Shown: positions 49,564-59,072 of the stretch, piece after piece
Layout of the letters: each line of letters opens with the position of its first letter
Numbering within the stretch: the stretch's first letter is position 1
NCBI GenBank assembly: GCA_002753515.1
Contig: PEAK01000004.1
Coordinates: 1 to 64,000, forward strand
Direction: 5' to 3'
DNA: 64,000 nucleotides
From: Magnetococcales bacterium
GTDB lineage: Bacteria; Pseudomonadota; Magnetococcia; Magnetococcales; UBA8363
Program-made: the position numbers and the translations under genes
The notes under the pieces: generated by a model
The model's input: only the letters and a program-made list of their open reading frames with translations
Database searches by the model: none
Told to the model about the DNA's origin: nothing

Positions 49564-52080
49564 TCACGGTTTGCCCACCTGGGATTTGATACAATCCACC
49601 AGTTCCTTGGCCAACTCAATGCAACTGCCAAAGCGTTGGCTGGGATCGGGTTTCAGGCATCTGGTGATGATCCGTATCAGGCATTGAGGGACTTTGGGGG
49701 GGAAGTGTTCGGGCAGTGCCGAGGACGTTTGGAGGCGTGTACCGGTGGTCAGTTGCAGGAAAATCATACCCAAGGCATAGATATCCCAAAGAAGTGATGG
49801 TTTTTCGCCAGGGAGTTGTTCAGGGGGCATGGTGCGGGTATTGTGCTTCCAGGGACGATCGCTAGCGGCGTTGGAGGATGCTTCCATGAGCATGGTTTGA
49901 CAAAATCCGGTCAACTTGATTTCTTGGGTTTGCTCATTGAAGAGGATGTTTCCGGGTTTGAGCCCACCATGAACAATGTTGAGGCGATGCGCATGGTCCA
50001 GGGTCATGGCGGTTTTGGCAATGAGTTGAATGACCAAGGGAAGTGGCAGGAGCTTGCCAGGTTCGGTGTGGCGTTCCAGGTTGTGACCAGCGAAGTATTC
50101 CATGACCAATATCCCTTTGCCGTTCAGGATCTGGGCCTCTTCGGTCCTGATAATGTTGTGATGGCGAAGGCTTGCACGGGACTCGGCCATGCGGGTGAAG
50201 ATGGTTTTGGCCTGGAGGAATGATTTGTCATCGGGGAAACGCTCTTGGAGGGGGATGATCTTGATGGCGACTTCCCGGTGGGTGTTATCCTCATGGCCGT
50301 GCCAAACGGTTCCAAACACTCCCCTGCCCAACTCTTCCTCAAGGCGGTAGCGATCCATGAGGGCCGGCGTTTTAGGGAGTGGGGCGAATGGGGATTGCGC
50401 CGATGTCTCCCGCTGAGGGTCCCCTTTGGCCATATTGCGGTAAGATTCCAGGCGTTTGACGCAATCACGATAATCCGTTCTTTTTTGCCCGATATATTCC
50501 AGGACGGCAGTGGCACCGATGAAATCGCGGCTCTCTTCAAAATCGATGGCCAGGTGATACAATAGATTGATGGTCAGTTCGTCGGGCTGGCATTGGCGAA
50601 ATCGTTCAAAGGCGAGGTCCAAGCGTCTCTGTCCTTGGAGGGCCAGGCCGAGCATGCGGTTACTGTCATCGATTTCCGATTGCGAATGGATGCGTTGCGG
50701 TTTTTTATGGTGCCGGTTCGGTACGACATACCCCAAGGTTGCCAACAGTGTCATCAAGGCGGGGGCCATGGTGGGGAACCAATAGGAATGCTTGAGCATC
50801 AGGAAGAAGTGTGCGCCGAGCAGACTCGAGGTCAGGAGTAATCCCAGGATCAATCCAAGGATTCCGGGAAGCCGGCTCGGGGCGGCAATGGCGAAAAGCC
50901 CGACAGCCAAATAAAGGAGGTATTTGGCTTTTGCGGACCATGCGGGTGATTTGAAGGCATCCTGGTTGAGAATGGTTGCGACTTCATGGGCCAGTATTTC
51001 AACAGGTGTCAGGGATTGTTTCAAGGGGGTCGGTAGTTGGGGCGTCAGTCCCGGGGCCGTGAAGCCGATCAGAACGATTTGTTTACGAAAAATCTCCGCT
51101 GGAATTTTATTTTCCAGGATATCGACGAAAGAATAACTGGGAAAGATACTCTGACCTTTGGGATTGTGGTAGAAACGGGTCAACATGGTGAAGCGGGGAC
51201 CATGGGGGATGACCCATTGCCCCAGGGCGAGGGGGGTGTTGGGGTGGAATTGGAGTTCTTGCAGTTGGATGTTGAAATGTTTGGCGGCAATGACGAGGGC
51301 CATTGACGGGAAGATATGGTCGGAAATTTTAAAGCCCAGGGTGGCGGTGCGTACGGTGTTCAGGGCGTTGGGGGCCATGAGGAGTCCCAGGGCCGTGGCT
51401 TGGGCGGCATTTTCCGGGGATGGTATACGTGAGATGGCCAATCGGGGTAGTTTGGCGGTTGTTTCGATCGGGATGCTGTGTTTGGTAACCCCGTTGGGGA
51501 GGGGTAGCGATGGCGTGTCAATGGAACGGTGAGGTGTACCCTCCAGGGGCAGGATGATGTTGCCGGCTCGTCCAATGGCTTTGGTATATTCTCCTGCAAT
51601 ATCGAGTTGTCTGACTCCATCGATGAGGAGTGTTTCCAATTCTGACAGGGCTTGTGTACGTTCGGGATTATCATTGGCATCAGTGTGCCGAGGGATGGTG
51701 CGGGTGCTTTCAAGTTTTTTTCTTGCCCTGTTCAGGATTTCCACAGCGATTTTATCATTTTTCACCTCAACGAATCGCGTGTCTACGATTAATTTTGGGC
51801 TGTAGGCGGAGAGGTTGGCGAGCAGTTTCACTTCGTATTGGCCATCCCAGGGCCAGTTGCCCAGGGTGTCGATCGATCTCTTGTCCACGGTGATCAAAAC
51901 AATGCGTTTGTCGGCAGGCCGGTTTGATGACATGACACCGAGGTCGTAGATTTTTGCTTCCAATTCCTGGAACCATCCGGCACGCTCCGCTAGCAGGAAA
52001 CTGGTGGTCAGTATGATCAGGAAAATGCGTCGGTAAGTGAAGTAATGTGCCACGTTGGTCCGCGGGTGGTTGATTGACAT
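49564..52080 (-). CDS. CHASE2 sensor protein with C-terminal Ser/Thr kinase-like (predicted pseudokinase) domain
   Basis: CHASE2-like N-terminus (KIYDLGVMSSNRPADKRIVLITVDKRSIDTLGNWPW), TM cluster, kinase fold MDRYRLEEELGRGVFGTVWHGHE...REVAIKII...HGGLKPGNILF...LTGFCQ. Confidence 0.88.
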   Translation of the reverse strand: MSINHPRTNVAHYFTYRRIFLIILTTSFLLAERAGWFQELEAKIYDLGVMSSNRPADKRIVLITVDKRSIDTLGNWPWDGQYEVKLLANLSAYSPKLIVDTRFVEVKNDKIAVEILNRARKKLESTRTIPRHTDANDNPERTQALSELETLLIDGVRQLDIAGEYTKAIGRAGNIILPLEGTPHRSIDTPSLPLPNGVTKHSIPIETTAKLPRLAISRIPSPENAAQATALGLLMAPNALNTVRTATLGFKISDHIFPSMALVIAAKHFNIQLQELQFHPNTPLALGQWVIPHGPRFTMLTRFYHNPKGQSIFPSYSFVDILENKIPAEIFRKQIVLIGFTAPGLTPQLPTPLKQSLTPVEILAHEVATILNQDAFKSPAWSAKAKYLLYLAVGLFAIAAPSRLPGILGLILGLLLTSSLLGAHFFLMLKHSYWFPTMAPALMTLLATLGYVVPNRHHKKPQRIHSQSEIDDSNRMLGLALQGQRRLDLAFERFRQCQPDELTINLLYHLAIDFEESRDFIGATAVLEYIGQKRTDYRDCVKRLESYRNMAKGDPQRETSAQSPFAPLPKTPALMDRYRLEEELGRGVFGTVWHGHEDNTHREVAIKIIPLQERFPDDKSFLQAKTIFTRMAESRASLRHHNIIRTEEAQILNGKGILVMEYFAGHNLERHTEPGKLLPLPLVIQLIAKTAMTLDHAHRLNIVHGGLKPGNILFNEQTQEIKLTGFCQTMLMEASSNAASDRPWKHNTRTMPPEQLPGEKPSLLWDIYALGMIFLQLTTGTRLQTSSALPEHFPPKVPQCLIRIITRCLKPDPSQRFGSCIELAKELVDCIKSQVGKP

Positions 52081-52237
52081 TCAAATGGGTGGAACGGGTG
52101 ATGCGGGATGGTACGGTTAAAACATTGGCGAAAATGCTCATGATAAACCAAGCTGCCGCACTTAGACAATCCCAACCATGCGTCGTCGTTGAACACGGAC
52201 TGACCGTCTGGATGGTTGGATCGATACCGAGAGGGGT

Positions 52238-53272
52238 GTGATGATTCGAATCCAAAAGGAAGATTTTTCGCTCGATGCGGAAATGACCCGGTTGCTGCGC
52301 GGGAAAAAGTCGGTGGGTGGAGTGGTTGCGTTTGTCGGTACGGTCCGGGATTTGACGGTTGGTTCCAATCAGGATCAGGCGGTGGTGGCGCTGGAGTTGG
52401 AACATTATCCGGGCATGACCGAGGGGCAACTGGAAAAGATTGTTGCCACGGCCCGATCCCGTTTCAATCTGGAGGCGTTGTTGGTGGTGCATCGGGTGGG
52501 ACGGCTGACTTTGGAGGACAATATCGTCCTGGTCATCGCTGCTGCGGCGCACCGGGCCGAGGCTTTTGATGGTTGCCGCTATGTCATCGATTATTTAAAA
52601 ATTTTGGCCACTTTTTGGAAAAAGGAGATCCTGGCATCCGGGGTGGAACGCTGGATCCATTCCTGTCCGGGATGCGAGGCGGCGGCCAGCCGCTGGGAGG
52701 ATCGGGATACGGTAGCGCATCGCAACGATCACCATTGTCACCGGGGTGGGCAGCAAGCCGAGAGCAAGAAAACGGCGATGGAGGGGGTGGATTGGCGTGG
52801 TTTGACGGTGGGGATTCTGACATTATCCGATTCAAGGAGTTTGGTTTCGGACAAGAGTGGGGATGGATTGGAGGCCATGGTAACCGGGTTTGGCGCTCAG
52901 AGGATCGTGCGTCTGGTACTGCGCGACGAATTGGAGGACATCGCCGGCACGTTACGTTCTTGGGCGGATGAGGAAAAAATGGACGTGATCCTGACAACGG
53001 GTGGAACGGGACCGGGACCGCGGGATGTGACGCCCGAGGCGACGCGCATGGTGACCCAACGTGAACTGCCGGGTTTATCCGAAACCATGCGTCGGGAAGG
53101 ATTGCAACAGGTGCGTTCCGCGCTGTTGACTCGTGGTATTGCCGCTTTTCGCGGTCAGACGTTGATCATCAATCTGCCCGGATCGACGCGGGGTGCGGTG
53201 TACAGTTTGGGGGTGGTGGCGGATTTGGTGCCCCATGCCCTGTCGATGGCCAAGGGAGGCGGACATGGGTGA
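52238..53272 (+). CDS. Fusion of MoaE (molybdopterin synthase large subunit) and MogA/MoaB
   Basis: N-terminal GGVVAFVGTVRDLT...ALELEHYPGM...VHRVGRLTLEDNIVLV...DYLKILATFWKKE; C-terminal VGILTLSDSRSLVSDKSGDGLE...LTTGGTGPGPRDVTPEAT. Confidence 0.9.
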   Translation: MMIRIQKEDFSLDAEMTRLLRGKKSVGGVVAFVGTVRDLTVGSNQDQAVVALELEHYPGMTEGQLEKIVATARSRFNLEALLVVHRVGRLTLEDNIVLVIAAAAHRAEAFDGCRYVIDYLKILATFWKKEILASGVERWIHSCPGCEAAASRWEDRDTVAHRNDHHCHRGGQQAESKKTAMEGVDWRGLTVGILTLSDSRSLVSDKSGDGLEAMVTGFGAQRIVRLVLRDELEDIAGTLRSWADEEKMDVILTTGGTGPGPRDVTPEATRMVTQRELPGLSETMRREGLQQVRSALLTRGIAAFRGQTLIINLPGSTRGAVYSLGVVADLVPHALSMAKGGGHG

Positions 53273-54503
53273 CAAAGAGACTGGAGCCGGGGGGGGGATG
53301 ATCCCTTTTGATGTCGCGGGGGAGCGCATCCTCGCGGGTATCCAGGCGGTGACTGAGTCGGAATATGTGGAACTGGACAACTTGCTGGGGCGTATCCTCG
53401 CCGAGGATGTGATCGCCGGTATCAACGTGCCCAACCATGACAATTCCGCCATGGACGGCTATGCGGTCCGGAGCGTCGATTTGGCGGGGTCGGGGGAGAT
53501 CGTCCTCAAGGTGGTGTTCGATCTGGCGGCGGGGGGCTGGTTCGAGAGCACCCTGGGATCTGGCGAGGCGATACGCATCATGACCGGGGCACCCATCCCC
53601 GCCGGGGTGGATGCCGTGGTGATGCAGGAGGTTTGTCGCCGAGAAGGCGAATGGGTGGCAATGCCGGCGGGTGTCAAAGTGGGGGACCACATTCGTCGCG
53701 CCGGGGAGGATATGCGCTCGGGAGCGCATGTGTTCCAGCGCGGCAGACGCCTGGGTCCGGTGGATGTGGGGGTGCTGGCATCCCTTGGGATTGGGCGAGT
53801 ACGGGTGTTTCGTCGGGTGCGGGTTGCGGTTTTGTCTACCGGCAATGAGGTGGTGGAAGTCGGGGAGCCCCTCGGACCCGGACAGGTGTACAACAGCAAT
53901 CGTGCCGGTCTTAAAGCGGCTTTGGCCAAAATGGGGTGTGAGGTGCTGGATTGGGGTATTATCGGCGACACCTTGGAAGAGGTCGAGGCGGCACTGGTGC
54001 GGGCCGGGAATGAAGCGGATGCCATCATCAGCACAGGCGGGGTCTCGGTGGGTGACTACGATTGGGTACGCTTGGCCTTGGAAAAACGCGGCCATTGCGA
54101 TTTTTGGAAAGTGGCCATGAAACCCGGTAAACCTTTGGCTTATGGTCGTATGGGACAGGCCGTTTTTTTGGGGCTTCCTGGCAATCCTGTTTCGGCATTG
54201 ACCGTCTTCTATCTCTTGATCCGCCCCGCCCTGTTTGCCCTCATGGGCCGAGAGGTGGTTCCAAAAATAAGTTTCCAAGCCAAATTTCAGGGCCATTTCT
54301 CCAAGAAACACGGTCGCAGGGAATTCCTGCGGGGGAGAGTCGCCTTTCTTGCGGATGGCGTCGAAGTAGCCATGACGGGTGCCCAGGGCTCGGGTATCCT
54401 GACAAGTTTGGCGCGAGCCAATGCCTTTATTGTGTTACCCGAGGGTCCGGTCACGCTATCAACCGGTGATCTGGTTTCCGTATGGATGATCGACGATGAA
54501 TAA
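53265..54503 (+). CDS. moeA: Molybdopterin molybdenumtransferase
   Basis: NHDNSAMDGYAVRS, IMTGAPIPAGVDAVVMQE, GNPVSALTVF. Confidence 0.95.
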   Translation: MGDKETGAGGGMIPFDVAGERILAGIQAVTESEYVELDNLLGRILAEDVIAGINVPNHDNSAMDGYAVRSVDLAGSGEIVLKVVFDLAAGGWFESTLGSGEAIRIMTGAPIPAGVDAVVMQEVCRREGEWVAMPAGVKVGDHIRRAGEDMRSGAHVFQRGRRLGPVDVGVLASLGIGRVRVFRRVRVAVLSTGNEVVEVGEPLGPGQVYNSNRAGLKAALAKMGCEVLDWGIIGDTLEEVEAALVRAGNEADAIISTGGVSVGDYDWVRLALEKRGHCDFWKVAMKPGKPLAYGRMGQAVFLGLPGNPVSALTVFYLLIRPALFALMGREVVPKISFQAKFQGHFSKKHGRREFLRGRVAFLADGVEVAMTGAQGSGILTSLARANAFIVLPEGPVTLSTGDLVSVWMIDDE

Positions 54504-54984
54504 AACCGAAGGATTGACCCACTTTGATGCCCATGGGGCGAGTCGCATGGTGGATGTGACGGCCAAACCGGTTACGGATCGCTTGGCGGTGGCGGTGGGG
54601 CGGGTGCGCATGCGTCACGAAACGTTAAGCTTGATTCTGGATCGCAAAATGGCCAAGGGGGATGTGTTGGAAGTGGCACGGCTGGCGGGCATCATGGCGG
54701 CCAAACGGGTCGATGAATTGATCCCGTTGTGTCATTCCTTGAACCTTTCGGCTGTGGACATTGCCTTTGAACCCGATGCCCCTTCTGGAATGATCAAGAT
54801 TACGGCTCGCGTTCGCTGCCAAGGTTCCACGGGCGTTGAGATGGAAGCCCTGACGGCGGTATCCGTGGCGGGATTGACCATTTATGACATGTGCAAGGCG
54901 GTGGATCGGGATATGATGTTGGAAGGGGTCTGCCTGCTGGAAAAATCGGGGGGGCGGAGCGGGCATTATGTACGGGTATTGTAA
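54496..54984 (+). CDS. moaC: Cyclic pyranopterin monophosphate synthase
   Basis: LTHFDAHGASRMVDVTAKPVTDRLAVAVGRV, LIPLCHSLNLSAVDI, GVEMEALTAVSVAGLTIYDMCKAVD. Confidence 0.96.
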   Translation: MNKTEGLTHFDAHGASRMVDVTAKPVTDRLAVAVGRVRMRHETLSLILDRKMAKGDVLEVARLAGIMAAKRVDELIPLCHSLNLSAVDIAFEPDAPSGMIKITARVRCQGSTGVEMEALTAVSVAGLTIYDMCKAVDRDMMLEGVCLLEKSGGRSGHYVRVL

Positions 54985-55052
54985 TGGACCCTTGTTGTTA
55001 AGATAACCCACAAGCGAAAAAAAATTCTGGAGGGGATTGGTTCCCAGCAATC

Positions 55053-55496
55053 ATGGAAGCGAAGGTCGTTCACGTCATCATCGCCCTGCTCAAGGAGCAA
55101 CATGCGGAAATTGTTCTGGATATGGAACATTTGCAGGAAATGCTGAGGCATCCCGTATGTCTGGAGTGCGAGCAGAATGTGCGCAAGTTGATGAAAATCC
55201 TGGATCAACGGGTCATCCTGCATTTGGTCCAGGAGGATCAGTTGCTGTATCCGAAGCTGTTGCAGTCGGGGTATGCCCCCATCCAGGACATGGCACGGCG
55301 GTTCATCCAGGAAATGGGTGGGATGGCGGTGGAATTTTCTCGATACATGCAACAATGGCAGTCGGCAGATGAGTTGGTGACCCACTGGGAACAGTTTGTC
55401 GAACAAACACGTCAACTGGCGGACAGGTTGATCAGGCGCATTTCGCGTGAAGAAAATGAGCTGTTTCCTTTGATCGATTCCCTGGATAGGGAGTAA
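55053..55496 (+). CDS. Hemerythrin-like HHE domain protein
   Basis: LLKEQHAEIVLDMEHLQ, HLVQEDQLLYPKL, REENELFPLID. Confidence 0.7.
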   Translation: MEAKVVHVIIALLKEQHAEIVLDMEHLQEMLRHPVCLECEQNVRKLMKILDQRVILHLVQEDQLLYPKLLQSGYAPIQDMARRFIQEMGGMAVEFSRYMQQWQSADELVTHWEQFVEQTRQLADRLIRRISREENELFPLIDSLDRE

Positions 55497-55530
55497 AGGC
55501 GATGGGCTGGATAGTAGGAGGGGACCCAAC

Positions 55531-56529
55531 ATGGCCCTGATTGATTCCTTTGGGCGCAAAATCACCTATCTTCGCGTCTCGGTGACCGACCGATGCAATC
55601 TGAAGTGCTTCTATTGCCGTGTCGGGGATGACCGAATGGTGGTGGAAAGCCAGGAGTTGCTGACTTTTGAGGAATTGACACGCGTTATACGTATTTTCTC
55701 GGAGTTGGGGATAGAAAAGATTCGCATTACGGGCGGCGAGCCGCTGTTGCGAAAAAATGTGATGACGCTGATTCGTGATCTGGCCAAGTTGCCCGGAATA
55801 TCCGAGGTATCCCTGTCGACGAATGCTTTGCTCCTGGAACGGTTTGCCCATGATCTCGCCCATGCGGGCCTCAGGCGGGTTAATATTTCTCTGGACTCAC
55901 TGAAGCCGGAAACCTTTGCCAGGATCACCCGGGGTGGCCAGGTGGATGGGGTGTTGCGGGGGATCAAGGCTGCTGTGACTGCCGGATTGCATCCGGTCAA
56001 GGTGAATATGGTGGTGATGCGGGGGGTCAATGATGATGAAATTCCGGACATGGTGGCCTTTGCCAGGGATCATGGCCTGATATTGCGCTTCATTGAGACC
56101 ATGCCGATAGGGGAGGCGGGCTTGCAGGCGGATGTGAATCACATGCCGGCGGCGGAAATCCTGGCCAAGGTGCAGTCCAGTCTGGGGCGGGGTGAGGAAC
56201 TCGTTGCCGAATCGGGTGGGGTTGGCAATGGGCCGGCCAATTATTTCGGTCACCTGCCAAGTGGGACAGCTATTGGTATCATCTCGGCCAAATCGCGCAA
56301 TTTTTGTGCCTCGTGCAATCGGATGCGTATTTCGTCACGGGGAGCATTGGTATTCTGCCTTGGCAGTTCGGGGCAAACCGATCTGAAAGGCTCACTCAGA
56401 TCGGGGATCAGTGATGCGGAATTGAGGGCGTTAATCGTGCGATCCGTGCAGCTCAAGCCTTCCGGACACATGTTTCAGAATGAGGAACAGGAGGGCTTGG
56501 GGCATTGGATGTCACGGTTGGGGGGGTGA
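55531..56529 (+). CDS. moaA: GTP 3',8-cyclase
   Basis: YLRVSVTDRCNLKCFYCR radical-SAM motif; IRITGGEPLLRKN; C-terminal FCASCNRMRIS. Confidence 0.96.
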   Translation: MALIDSFGRKITYLRVSVTDRCNLKCFYCRVGDDRMVVESQELLTFEELTRVIRIFSELGIEKIRITGGEPLLRKNVMTLIRDLAKLPGISEVSLSTNALLLERFAHDLAHAGLRRVNISLDSLKPETFARITRGGQVDGVLRGIKAAVTAGLHPVKVNMVVMRGVNDDEIPDMVAFARDHGLILRFIETMPIGEAGLQADVNHMPAAEILAKVQSSLGRGEELVAESGGVGNGPANYFGHLPSGTAIGIISAKSRNFCASCNRMRISSRGALVFCLGSSGQTDLKGSLRSGISDAELRALIVRSVQLKPSGHMFQNEEQEGLGHWMSRLGG

Positions 56530-56551
56530 TTCCCGCTTTGTGACAGTTGTA

Positions 56552-57064
56552 TCATGGTTTGGGTTCCGTCTTGATATCCCCCTTTCCCGCTTCGGGTGGG
56601 ACGGGCTCGGTTTTGTCGACTTTATCGATTTTGTCAGGTTCCGGCTTGGCTTCGTCCGGTCGGGTCACCCCGGGTACCGGTACTCTGGGCTTGGGAACTT
56701 TGGCTTTGGATGTGTGGGATGGAATGGCCGTTGTCGGGCGCGACATGTAGCCTTCCTGAAGGGGTTTGAACTGCGCCAGGGGTACTCTGATCCAGGCGGC
56801 TTCATGGTTTCTGTCCTGGGTGAGGATCCACACGCGACCCAACTGGCTGTCCAGCATCAAGGTGGCCCCCCCTTCGGCACCCCGGACTTGGCCTTGGTAG
56901 ATCTGATAGCGACCAACGTTGGCAGGAGGTTCACTGTTTTCGACGACTGGTGGGGTGGCCAGGAGCTGGGAACAAAACCCCAACGTACAGAAAAAAGCCA
57001 CCAGACCCGGGCGGTGTTCGCGAAAACTCATGATTCTAGACCCCTTTACGTAAACAGAATTCAA
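56552..57064 (-). CDS. Hypothetical secreted Pro-rich protein
   Basis: Hydrophobic N-terminal segment and Pro/Lys-rich C-terminus; family not recognised. Confidence 0.5.
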   Translation of the reverse strand: MNSVYVKGSRIMSFREHRPGLVAFFCTLGFCSQLLATPPVVENSEPPANVGRYQIYQGQVRGAEGGATLMLDSQLGRVWILTQDRNHEAAWIRVPLAQFKPLQEGYMSRPTTAIPSHTSKAKVPKPRVPVPGVTRPDEAKPEPDKIDKVDKTEPVPPEAGKGDIKTEPKP

Positions 57065-57202
57065 TAGTGTTGATCTTTCCCACCCCCTTTGACATGGCCG
57101 ACGGAATGCGGCAACGTCTCTTCCTTAGGTTTCCTTCATTGAGACAGGGCAGGGGTAGCCACGACAAGCACCATCAATTTTTGCCATGGCTACCCCGGTT
57201 GG

Positions 57203-57943
57203 TCAACGGATATTGGGTATAATTTCCACCCGACGATTTTTTGCTCGTCCGTCACGGGTGTTATTGCTGGCCACCGGACTTTCGGCACCCATGCTGGTTG
57301 TGGTGAGACGGCTCTTGGCAATACCGTTCATGATGAGATAGTTCATGACGGCTTTGGCTCGTCTTTCCGCAAGCTTGTTGTTCAATCGTTTGCGGCCTGA
57401 ATTGTCGGTGAACCCTTGGATGGCCACGGAAACGTGGGGATTATCCTTGAGAACGAGCAACAATTCCTTGAGAACCCTTTGCGAGCTGCGGTTCAGTTTG
57501 GAACTGCGGGAGCCGAAATGGACCGCCGGCAAGGTCCAGCAACCGTGGACATCCACTTTGGCGCCAACGGGGGTGTTGGGGCAGCGATCACCATTTTCGG
57601 GAATACCATCACGATCGTTGTCGATATTCAACGGGCAACCGCGGATGTCAACCGGGACCCCAATGGGGGTATTCGGGCATTCATCGACGCTGTTGGGCAC
57701 CCCATCGCCGTCGTTGTCGGGTTCAACGAATTTCAGGGGGCGTTCCGGTTTGTCGACGGTGGTTGGGGCGCAAAAAAAGCATTGTGTGCCCACCGTGGCC
57801 AGAGGGGTATCCCCGGATTGGGGGTGCCATTGCTGGAAGCCTTTATACGCCCAATCATCCTGGGTGGACATGGGTGCGCAGGCGGTAAGGGTCAGGGCCA
57901 GCGATCCCCATGTCGCGATGGCCAGTAGTTTGTTTTTTCGCAC
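57203..57943 (-). CDS. OmpA family lipoprotein with thrombospondin type 3 repeats
   Basis: Lipobox-like LTLTACAP; DNDGDGVPNSVDECPNTP repeats; C-terminal VAIQGFTDNSGRKRLNNKLAERRAKAV. Confidence 0.92.
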   Translation of the reverse strand: MRKNKLLAIATWGSLALTLTACAPMSTQDDWAYKGFQQWHPQSGDTPLATVGTQCFFCAPTTVDKPERPLKFVEPDNDGDGVPNSVDECPNTPIGVPVDIRGCPLNIDNDRDGIPENGDRCPNTPVGAKVDVHGCWTLPAVHFGSRSSKLNRSSQRVLKELLLVLKDNPHVSVAIQGFTDNSGRKRLNNKLAERRAKAVMNYLIMNGIAKSRLTTTSMGAESPVASNNTRDGRAKNRRVEIIPNIR

Positions 57944-57990
57944 AGGTGGTAACTCCTTGTTGCAATGGTGTTGATAATTCTAACTGATTG

Positions 57991-58142
57991 CTAAACCGCA
58001 GCCATCTTGGAATGTGTAGTTATTGTCATCCCCGCGAAAGCGGGGATCCAGAGGGCATTTCTACTTCCCCTGACTTTCTGGATTCCCGCTTTCGCGGGAA
58101 TGACACTGGAAAGCTATGTTTCCCGTGTTGGTTGTGGTTTAG
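57991..58142 (-). repeat. ~152-bp TIR element, copy 3
   Basis: CTAAACCGCAGCCATCTTGGAATGTGTAG...GTCATCCCCGCGAAAGCGGGGATCCAG...GGTTGTGGTTTAG. Confidence 0.88.
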
Positions 58143-58185
58143 GTCGCCTTTCTGGAGGATCCCATGAGCTGATTTTGAGAGGGGA

Positions 58186-58818
58186 TCACACCAAGTTGAG
58201 GTTGGGGGCTATCTGGAGATAACCTCGCCAAGTCATGTCCATGGCCACATAGAGGATAATGGCGAGTCCAATCCAGGCGATCCAAGGTTTTTTCTGGATC
58301 AGTTGTGCGATGTAATTGGCGGCAAAGGCCATCATGACAACGGCGAGGACAAGGCCTGCAACCAGGATCCCGGGGTGATCCTTGGCGGCTCCGGCCACTG
58401 CGAGGACGTTGTCCAGGGACATGGAGAGATCGGCCAAAGCGACTTGCCATACCGCTGAAGCGACCGATTTTTTTATCGATGTATCGCCCTGGAGTTTTTG
58501 GTCGTTGTCGGAATTATTCTGGCTATGGGTTCGCAGGTCACGAAACATTTGCCAAGCCACATAAAGCAGAAGCAGGCCACCGGCCAATTTCAGCCCAACG
58601 ATCTGGAGCAATTGCAGGGTGATCAGGGCGAACAGAACGCGTAGCAGAATGGCTGCTCCGGTGCCCAGAACAATGACCTGGCGTCGGTTCTCCGGGGGAA
58701 CCGATGCCGCTGCCATACCGACAACGATGGCGTTATCCCCTGCCAGTACCAGGTCGATAAAGACGATTTGCACGAAAGCGGTCAACTGTACGAGCCATTC
58801 CGTTTCCACGAGGGTCAT
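58186..58818 (-). CDS. TerC/YjbE family integral membrane protein
   Basis: IVFIDLVLAGDNAIVVGMAAASVPPENRRQVIVLGTGAAILLRVLFALI. Confidence 0.9.
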   Translation of the reverse strand: MTLVETEWLVQLTAFVQIVFIDLVLAGDNAIVVGMAAASVPPENRRQVIVLGTGAAILLRVLFALITLQLLQIVGLKLAGGLLLLYVAWQMFRDLRTHSQNNSDNDQKLQGDTSIKKSVASAVWQVALADLSMSLDNVLAVAGAAKDHPGILVAGLVLAVVMMAFAANYIAQLIQKKPWIAWIGLAIILYVAMDMTWRGYLQIAPNLNLV

Positions 58819-59072
58819 GCACGATCTCCGGTTACCAGCAAGGTCAGGCTACGTTACGAACCAGACACGTTTGTATGATCTGGGAGCAAAGGACCATTGG
58901 TTAAATCAAGTCGCATGTTGAAAGTTACCCTGCAACGGAGGGCCATGCCTTTCAGTCAGGGTGCAACTTACCTTAATTTGCCTTACAATCACAAGTTGAT
59001 ATTTTGTATCGTGCCTTCATCAAGTATCGGAGCCTCTGGTGGGGCGAGGCTGACAGCGTTTATTTTTTTATC

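Noticed and set aside
53169-54311. 380-aa minus-strand ORF opposite moeA
   Set aside because: His/Pro-rich shadow of moeA; no domain signal.
58007-58222. ORF MECVVIVIPAKAGIQRAFLLPLTFWIPAFAGMTLESYV...
   Set aside because: Pure translation of the 152-bp repeat (copy 3); VIPAKAGIQ/IPAFAGMT is a well-known spurious product of such repeats. The similar text in the ORF at 59004 has the same origin.
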